Source: Mariniblastus sp. | GTDB lineage: Bacteria > Planctomycetota > Planctomycetia > Pirellulales > Pirellulaceae | DNA length: 59,413 nt | Direction of reading: 5' to 3' | NCBI GenBank assembly: GCA_023300235.1 | Contig: JALZWN010000130.1 | Span: 1 to 59,413, forward strand | Shown here: one piece after another, positions 54,172-59,413 of the stretch | Layout of the letters: every line of letters starts with the position of its first letter | How positions within the stretch are numbered: the first letter of the stretch is position 1 | Translations under genes and position numbers: made by a program | The notes under the pieces: generated by a model | Databases searched by the model: none | What the model was told of the DNA's origin: nothing | The model's input: the letters and a program-made list of their open reading frames with translations, nothing else

Positions 54172-54795
54172 TTACCGAGGCGGTGCACAGATCCTGTTAC
54201 CTTGTGCCTCGCGATAGCCTGCTCCCGATTCGCATTCTAAATGCCGCCGTGTCAAAGCCGTTGCTGGGAAGATAAAGGCTTTGCCAAAGAACACCGCTGT
54301 CGATTTGGCTGTCTGTGCTACGGGGCGGCGATTGGCAATACCATAGCGTTCGTGCAGTGGCTCTTCAAACAGTAACGCTCGGTGAGCGAAACGATCACTC
54401 TCCAGCGTCACGACTTTCCCAATTCGCACCGAATCTTCTCTCGTCGGAGCATTTGTTTGCTCACTTGAAATCGTTTGCGGCGTTCGCTCTGTCGTAGCCA
54501 TGCTCAACACGCCACAGGGCGACAGGTCTACCAGAGGAGTTTCATCGGCCTTCATGGCGGGTTGCAGCTTGTCTTCCACCGCCTCATCCTCCACCGCCTC
54601 ATCTTCCACTGACTCATCTTCCACTGACTCATCTTCCACTGACTCATCCTCCACCGCTTGATCCTCAGACTCGACGGTCTCCGCCGCCGCACTCCGTTTA
54701 ATGCAGGCATTTCGATCTTGCCCAAGAACGTCGCTTGGCAAAACCACCATCGCTAGCAAAACCCAAGCGAAAGAAGCTACAACAACTTTGTTCAT
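54172..54795 (-). CDS. Exported acidic-repeat protein
   Basis: Start at ATG 54795 (207 aa), giving a signal peptide (VVVASFAWVLLAMVVLPSDVLG). Next come tandem five-residue acidic units (VEDES/VEDEA, six copies, 15-base DNA repeats at about 54569-54660), then an unassigned region with a Cys-containing segment (LVDLSPCGVLSM). It lies on the opposite strand inside the secretion-like cluster, between the M50 fusion gene and the TolC-like gene. The function is unknown; calcium or basic-partner binding by the acidic tract is speculation. Confidence 0.6.
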   Translation of the reverse strand: MNKVVVASFAWVLLAMVVLPSDVLGQDRNACIKRSAAAETVESEDQAVEDESVEDESVEDESVEDEAVEDEAVEDKLQPAMKADETPLVDLSPCGVLSMATTERTPQTISSEQTNAPTREDSVRIGKVVTLESDRFAHRALLFEEPLHERYGIANRRPVAQTAKSTAVFFGKAFIFPATALTRRHLECESGAGYREAQGNRICAPPR

Positions 54796-55078
54796 ACCAA
54801 TCTCCAAGAAAAACAGCCCCAAACGCTTATCGGACCCGTCACTCTCACCATGATATTTATGCGGAACACGCCCGAACAGCTTACCAACTGGGCCAGACCA
54901 CTGGCAAGATATATGGTCTGTCGGGGTCAAGACAATCGTGCCGAACGGTCGCGTAAATCCGCTTGTAGCTGCAATCAGGGTCGGTGTTATTGCTCCGGCG
55001 GTAATGGTCGATCCACATATCACGGTCAATCCGTACCGATGCAGTGAAGACGTTTTTTACTTCGGATGAACAAAACCG

Positions 55079-56944
55079 ATGGTTCAAGTCAAATACAAAT
55101 TTTCATTGATCTTGATCGGCATGCTCACCTCCATTGCGTGCCTTGGCTGCCGCTCCTTGAATCGTAAAGAAACGATAAAGCTTCCGGAGCCACCTGCTCC
55201 ATCCTACTCGCAGCGTCATTCTCAAGCAGACGAGCGATCCAGTTCTGATAACTATCCGACCATTGAACAGGAGCCCGCACTACAGCAGCCGCTTACCAAT
55301 CGAAGCCAGCTTCCAAGTGAGTTTTTCAAAGTTTCGCTCGACGAAGCAATCGCCATCGCACTCAACGACGTCGAAGTGCTAAGAAGCTTGTCAGCGACCG
55401 TCGTGCAAAACGCTCAAGGAATCGCAACTTCACTGGACCCCGCGATTCAATCAACCGACCCCAATTTTGGCGTCGAAGCTGCACTAGCGGCCTTCGATAC
55501 GACATTAACCTCAGCAATTCAGTACGCCAACAACGACGATACATTCAACAACCCAACAACCACCGGGTCGGCCGCAACCGTTCAGCAAGACCTTACCGAT
55601 TTCACCTTTGGCCTGCGCAAGGTTACCGCGGCCGGAACGCAACTGAGCCTTGATTCACGGTTGACTCACGACAGTAGCACCAATCCCGCACTATTATTTC
55701 CCAGCGTATTCAACACATCGTGGCAGGCAACCGTTCGACAGCCACTTCTCCAAGGTCGAGGAACACTTTTCAATCGAACCGTTGGCCCAACATCAGCTCC
55801 CGGCTTTTTAGGTGGCTCTGGATTCTTGATCAGCCGATCCAACCATGACATTTCGATCGTAGAATTCGAAAGAAATCTAAGCCTGATGGTGTTGGAGATC
55901 ATCAACGCGTATTGGCAGCTTGACCTCGCCTATCAAAACTTTATCTCGATCAAAGCCTCCAGAGACGCAAGCCTAGAAACTTGGAACATCGCGAAAGCAA
56001 GAAACACCAATTCCCTTCCCGGTGGTGAAGCACATCGCGAAGCACAAGCACGAGCGCAATTTTACCAATTCGAATCACAACTCGCGCAGAGCCTAAACAG
56101 CACGCTACAATCAGAGGCTGACCTTCGAAGATTACTAAGCTTGCCGCAAAGCGACAGCACGATGCTCATGCCATCAGACACGTCAGAAGCTGTTGAGTCA
56201 GTATACGACTGGCATTCCATGGCATCAGAAACTCTTGAAAACCGAACCGAAATCCGACAACAGCGTAAATTACTGGAACAACGCGAGCTCTTACTACTTG
56301 CAGCCAAAAGCTTCACTCAGCCTCGTCTCGACGCAATCGCCACCTACAGAAACAATGGATTTGGAGATCGATTAATCGATGACGGCGGGCAATTCTCGGG
56401 TGCACTTAATGAAGCGTTCAACGGAAACTTTGACGAATTCGAAGTGGGGCTTTCGCTTCAAGCTCCGCTTGGTTTTCGTAGAGCCCATGCGGGCGTCCGG
56501 AACTCGGAACTGCAACTGATGCGTCAACGATCTGTGTTGAAAGAGTTAAAACAACAGATCCTGCACGAACTTGGAACCGCGGTTCGAACGGCCGATCAAG
56601 CTTACAGTGTATTGGAGCTTTCTCGGCTAGGGGCCGAGGCCTCCAGTGAATCGGCGAAAGCGAGATCAGTTGCTTTCCGGGCAGACGCGGTAGGCTTCGA
56701 AGACCTCTTAGATGCTCAACAACGGCTCTTGGATGCTCAGCTGGTATATCACGTTGCCAAGACCGACCATGCTCGGGCAATTGCGCAAGTTCATTTCGAA
56801 TCGGCCCATTTGTTGGAAGAGTATGCGATCACGTTTGATGAGAAAATTCGACTTTCGGAAGATGCACGAGAAGCAACGCGTAGAAACCGCCTGGACAGGT
56901 CGACGCAAAACAAACGCTTGCGACAGTACGGATTTTTGAAGTAA
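55079..56944 (+). CDS. TolC-family outer-membrane lipoprotein
   Basis: 621 residues; N-terminal lipobox ACLGC gives a lipid anchor at Cys24. After a Pro/Ser/Gln-rich stretch (about 30-85) the OEP fold begins with the VSLDEAIAIALNDVEVLRSL repeat, beta strands (TDFTFGLRKVTAAGTQLSLD), the long paired helices (AQARAQFYQFESQLAQSL and LDAQQRLLDAQLVYHVAKTD), and the conserved SLQAPLGFRRAHAGVRNSEL strand. It should form the trimeric outer-membrane channel-tunnel. With three adaptor-type proteins encoded nearby and no ABC, RND or MFS pump, it completes an unusual trans-envelope set. Confidence 0.9.
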   Translation: MVQVKYKFSLILIGMLTSIACLGCRSLNRKETIKLPEPPAPSYSQRHSQADERSSSDNYPTIEQEPALQQPLTNRSQLPSEFFKVSLDEAIAIALNDVEVLRSLSATVVQNAQGIATSLDPAIQSTDPNFGVEAALAAFDTTLTSAIQYANNDDTFNNPTTTGSAATVQQDLTDFTFGLRKVTAAGTQLSLDSRLTHDSSTNPALLFPSVFNTSWQATVRQPLLQGRGTLFNRTVGPTSAPGFLGGSGFLISRSNHDISIVEFERNLSLMVLEIINAYWQLDLAYQNFISIKASRDASLETWNIAKARNTNSLPGGEAHREAQARAQFYQFESQLAQSLNSTLQSEADLRRLLSLPQSDSTMLMPSDTSEAVESVYDWHSMASETLENRTEIRQQRKLLEQRELLLLAAKSFTQPRLDAIATYRNNGFGDRLIDDGGQFSGALNEAFNGNFDEFEVGLSLQAPLGFRRAHAGVRNSELQLMRQRSVLKELKQQILHELGTAVRTADQAYSVLELSRLGAEASSESAKARSVAFRADAVGFEDLLDAQQRLLDAQLVYHVAKTDHARAIAQVHFESAHLLEEYAITFDEKIRLSEDAREATRRNRLDRSTQNKRLRQYGFLK

Positions 56945-57076
56945 GAGCCTAATCGCCGCAATATACTAACGAAATGAGGGACTTTAAAATCGCGTTCAAA
57001 GCACTTTTTGATTGGTCGAATTCAATTGCTTGAGTAACATAGGCGTAAACTCAAACCTTGTTTTTCTACCAACGCC

Positions 57077-57949
57077 ATGAAACATCTCGCCTGCACGCTT
57101 GCTGTCCTACTTTTTGCTCCGGCTATACTTCACGCGGCGCCTCAAGAAACAATCTCCTACGCCAATGCGCAACTGACGCTGATTGACAATGTAAAAGTTG
57201 CTTCACTAGACCCCGGAGTCATTGAAAAGATCGCTGTAGCACCAGGCGATATTGTCGCCGCGAACGATCTGCTGTTAACGCTTGACTCGGCGCTTTTCAA
57301 AACGGAAGCCGCTGCTGGTGAACTTGCGTGGAAAATTGCTTCTGAAGAATCCAAGAGTGATGTCAACCTGCGTCTCTCTCGCAAGTCGTTGGCTGTTCGA
57401 GAGAAACAATTGCTTAAAAGCGAAAATGCAGTCAAGGAATATGCATTGAGCATCTCCGAAACTGAAATCGACCGCCTACGTCTTGAACGCGATCAAGCCT
57501 CATTGTCGATTGAACAAGCAGAGTCCGAGGGGGCGGTGGCACTACTAACTGCAAACCTTCGAGACGAGGAAAGAAAAGCCTCTGCGATTCGTTTGTGTCG
57601 TCGCCAAATTTGTTCTCCTATCGCAGGCATGGTGGTCGCAGTCGAAGCTCAATGCGGCGAATCAGTCCAGAGTGGTCAGACAGTCGTTCGAGTTATTGGC
57701 TTGGACAAGCTACGCGTCAAAGCGGTTTACAGTTCCGAGTACGCCTTGGCCATCAAGCCCGGTGACAAAGCAGTCTTCGAACTAGAACACCCCGGCGGCG
57801 ACGTTATCAGAGAAGCTGAAGTCGTATTTGTGAGTCCTGAAATTCGCGCATCTGAGCGAGTCTTCGAAGTTTGGGCAGACGTAGACAACACCGACCGCAA
57901 ACTGCTACCAGGGTTTAAAGGTAGCTTGTCGATCGAAAAAGAAGAGTAG
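57077..57949 (+). CDS. Periplasmic adaptor (HlyD/RND membrane-fusion type)
   Basis: 290 residues with a signal peptide (LACTLAVLLFAPAILHAA). Lipoyl half-motif DPGVIEKIAVAPGDIVAAND, a coiled-coil hairpin (about 75-170), the matching half CSPIAGMVVAVEAQCGESVQ, then a beta-barrel with VYSSEYALAIKPGDKAVFEL. No transmembrane anchor beyond the signal. It is shorter than typical RND adaptors. It lies 132 bases after the TolC-like gene and presumably docks on it. The last gene of the cluster; its stop overlaps a GTCTCAAC motif resembling the attC-like boundary farther on. Confidence 0.88.
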   Translation: MKHLACTLAVLLFAPAILHAAPQETISYANAQLTLIDNVKVASLDPGVIEKIAVAPGDIVAANDLLLTLDSALFKTEAAAGELAWKIASEESKSDVNLRLSRKSLAVREKQLLKSENAVKEYALSISETEIDRLRLERDQASLSIEQAESEGAVALLTANLRDEERKASAIRLCRRQICSPIAGMVVAVEAQCGESVQSGQTVVRVIGLDKLRVKAVYSSEYALAIKPGDKAVFELEHPGGDVIREAEVVFVSPEIRASERVFEVWADVDNTDRKLLPGFKGSLSIEKEE

Positions 57950-57991
57950 TCTCAACGAGCCAACCACGTGCATCGTTGAAAAGTAAACGAA

Positions 57992-58288
57992 TCAAGACCG
58001 AGCGTTCAACTGCATGTTGAGAATTTCAAGGGTCACGGATTCGGTGAGCGTACCGTTGTGATAGGCGTCAAGCAGACGTTTCTCGGATCGATATTGCTTC
58101 CAAAACGCGTCCCATTCTTTGCGTTTCCGAGGCGAGGGGACGTGAATTTTCCAGTGGACGTATTCGCATGATTCACCACAGTGCGCGCATTGAACGGCGT
58201 CAACGGTTTGGTCGCGGCGAAAAGTCTTACCGCAGTCAATGCAATGCCCACGTGCGATTACTAATGGCTGATGTCCCGAAACGGAAAT
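57992..58288 (-). CDS. Zinc-ribbon small protein with no standard start codon
   Basis: On the minus strand a frame runs from just after an in-frame TAG (58292-58294) to TGA at 57992. The translation contains two CxxC pairs (GHCIDCGKTF, VQCAHCGESC) and then a charged helical tail (RKRKEWDAFWKQYRSEKRLL). The composition is clearly protein-like, but no ATG, GTG or TTG precedes the first cysteines; ATT at 58286-58288, after GAAG, is the best start (98 aa). It may use a rare ATT start, or have lost its start, for example on cassette insertion. It sits 37 bases beyond an attC-like element. Confidence 0.55.
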   Translation of the reverse strand: MSVSGHQPLVIARGHCIDCGKTFRRDQTVDAVQCAHCGESCEYVHWKIHVPSPRKRKEWDAFWKQYRSEKRLLDAYHNGTLTESVTLEILNMQLNARS

Positions 58289-58325
58289 CTTCTACGGCGC
58301 CAGCTTCTTACGGAAGCAAAAAAGC

Positions 58326-58451
58326 GTCTCAACACCAAACAGTTTACCAAAAAGCAACCACGTTGCCAAAGAGGCTGTGTCTGCGGCGCGGCAAACCAGA
58401 CAATGTCCCAATGACAAAGCCGCAGCCTTACTTTTAAAAACTATGTTACAC
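58326..58451 (-). other. Possible attC site (weaker)
   Basis: The boxes GTGTAAC (complement of 58445-58451) and GTTGAGAC (complement of 58326-58333) pair with one bulge, and AGTTT/AAACT pairing lies inward. The right arm (AAAAACTATGTTACACGACC) aligns with that of the stronger site at 58837-58972. It lies 53 bases after the YggL-like gene and just before the zinc-ribbon gene, as expected for a cassette boundary. The rest of the palindrome is poor, so this is tentative. Confidence 0.35.
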
Positions 58452-58504
58452 GACCGGTGAAGTACCAGATCGTTCCGCGATCTCAAAAGCACGCAACTTA
58501 GCGG

Positions 58505-58825
58505 TTAGTCCCAACCATGCCATGCGTCAACGAGCTCGGCAACACTCGGACTTTCAATATCAGCGTGCTGCTCGAGCCAAGATAGTATTGAGGCGCGATG
58601 CTGCTCTGTAGCGGAACCTCGCCCGCAGAGCTCAACAAACCCACTCCAGACGTGGATTCCACCACCGCCGAACTGCAAACCGAGGCATTCGACTTCATCG
58701 AGAAATTCATCAAGCAGCGTCATGCGAGCATCTTCGTCCAAATCGCGACACATTGCGAAGCGAAGACTGAAACCAAGTTCTGCAAATTCACCGAGTCGGC
58801 GTTTTTTGCGAAGACGTCTTTTCAT
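58505..58825 (-). CDS. yggL: YggL-family (DUF469) protein
   Basis: 106 residues beginning MKRRLRKKRRLGEFAELGFS, nearly the same start pattern as E. coli YggL (RRLRKKMHIDEFQELGFS), followed by the central GGGGIHVWSGFVE (compare GSGYLAWEGL) and the C-terminal ILSWLEQHADI...ELVDAWHGWD. Length matches the family (about 108). YggL is a small ribosome-associated protein of unclear function. The gene starts 11 bases after an attC-like palindrome and has no obvious promoter of its own, as in integron cassettes. Confidence 0.88.
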   Translation of the reverse strand: MKRRLRKKRRLGEFAELGFSLRFAMCRDLDEDARMTLLDEFLDEVECLGLQFGGGGIHVWSGFVELCGRGSATEQHRASILSWLEQHADIESPSVAELVDAWHGWD

Positions 58826-58836
58826 TCGGGGCGGCC

Positions 58837-58972
58837 CTGTAACGGATGTTTTTTACGACCCCGCCGTTGCGGTGCCATTCAAGATTGACCTTCGAGAGAT
58901 TCTACCAATGCCAGTCCGCGTGACCAACCAAGGAAGGTGTGCCGAAGGCCTGGCGTAAAAACCATGTTAGAC
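58837..58972 (-). other. Probable integron attC recombination site
   Basis: Read on the minus strand, the element begins with GTCTAAC (fits RYYYAAC) and ends with GTTACAG (near GTTRRRY), 136 bases apart, within the attC size range. The outer boxes pair at five of seven positions; the next twelve bases (ATGGTTTTTACG with CGTAAAAAACAT) pair at eleven of twelve, separated by two unpaired bases, as attC folding requires. It lies 14 bases after the stop of one small gene and 11 bases before the start of the next. No integrase gene is in the window. Confidence 0.55.
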
Positions 58973-58986
58973 GCCCCGGCCCATCA

Positions 58987-59400
58987 CTATTCGGCTGGAG
59001 GCTCGAAAGACAAGTCGGCGAAATCAAGTACGCCAAACAGAAAGTACAGACATGATGTCTGTTCGTGGTGGGTGACGGGGTATTGGTCGAGAAACCGATT
59101 CACAGCGGGGTAATGGTCACTGAGGCGTACGCGCTCTGCGACGGAAGCAAGTTCTTCCATCTGCGCGGGCGTTGCCGAATCGAGGAAATTGAAAATGTGT
59201 TCGTCGAATTGGAAGCGTCCATATTCGAGTGCAGGTTCGACAAGGTACGAAAGCTCGTCGGGAAGCTCGGACAGAATTCCGGGTTCAGTTAGTCGCGAGG
59301 GTTCCATATTTGAGTTGCCGGTTGCGTAGGTTCTCGGATTGTCAGCTGAGCCGCTGCAGCCTGTAAGCACGAGCAAGCACAATGCGGCGATGAATCTCAT
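58987..59400 (-). CDS. Small lipoprotein
   Basis: 137 residues starting at ATG 59400, with a signal sequence and lipobox (LCLLVLTGC, Cys15). The mature part has an acidic, helical pattern (PAQMEELASVAERVRLSDHY, FLDQYPVTHHEQTSCLYFLF), without a recognised domain. The attC-like palindrome follows its stop by 14 bases, suggesting a gene-cassette ORF. Function unknown. Confidence 0.75.
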   Translation of the reverse strand: MRFIAALCLLVLTGCSGSADNPRTYATGNSNMEPSRLTEPGILSELPDELSYLVEPALEYGRFQFDEHIFNFLDSATPAQMEELASVAERVRLSDHYPAVNRFLDQYPVTHHEQTSCLYFLFGVLDFADLSFEPPAE

Positions 59401-59413
59401 TGATCTAGGGGCG

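Overview
The window looks like a chromosomal segment from a planctomycete of the Pirellulaceae (Rhodopirellula/Blastopirellula-like). The 16S rRNA gene at its left end carries ACACCTACGGGTGGCTGC at 608-625, the site recognised by the planctomycete-specific probe EUB338-II. The 16S gene stands alone: a terminator follows it and no 23S, 5S or tRNA gene is near. The protein set fits too: YTV-repeat cell-wall protein, LEPR-XLL exoprotein, 3-keto-disaccharide hydrolase (DUF1080)/ThuA, cytoplasmic Ser/Thr kinase, methanofuran/H4MPT C1-pathway genes, and short interspersed palindromes.

Layout. 1-2062: 16S unit with boxA leader, processing stem and terminator. 2.6-7.0 kb: small secreted proteins, a GT2 glycosyltransferase and an outer-membrane barrel protein. 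7.3-9.9 kb: pyrimidine nucleoside phosphorylase and SufS. 10.4-12.7 kb: a Pro/Ser-rich secreted protein. 12.8-19.0 kb: a sugar-related gene, then a tight run of DUF1080-ThuA, beta-propeller, kinase, small membrane protein, rnpA and yidD. 19.2-24.7 kb: metallopeptidase, DTW-domain tRNA enzyme and a double-propeller WD40 membrane protein. 24.8-29.3 kb: repeats, methyltransferase, polyprenyl-type GT2 and GT-C-like membrane protein. 29.5-32.5 kb: two exported thioredoxin-fold proteins. 33.2-36.8 kb: a four-gene operon that looks like a split Rad50/SbcC with an Mre11/SbcD nuclease. 36.5-40.3 kb (minus): TIGR01777 epimerase, MfnF-like, MfnE-like and TPR-like genes. 41.0-44.1 kb: a giant YTV-repeat protein. 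44.4-45.7 kb: an IS3-family insertion sequence. 46.0-57.9 kb: LEPR-XLL proteins beside a SecA-like ATPase, a GAF-domain membrane-fusion protein, a PqqD-M50-HlyD fusion, a TolC-like protein and a second adaptor. 57.9-59.4 kb: three small minus-strand genes separated by attC-like palindromes, suggesting integron cassettes.

Two systems stand out. The first is the split Mre11-Rad50 operon: Walker A plus half a zinc hook sit in one protein, signature plus Walker B in another, with the nuclease and a small coiled-coil protein encoded between them. The second is a trans-envelope assembly with adaptors, an M50-type membrane protein and a TolC channel but no recognisable pump. Its only motor candidate is a shortened SecA-like ATPase lacking the parts that push chains through SecY. 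The adjacent LEPR-XLL proteins, which have no ordinary signal peptide, are plausible cargo.

All family assignments come from reading motifs by eye; no database search was run.
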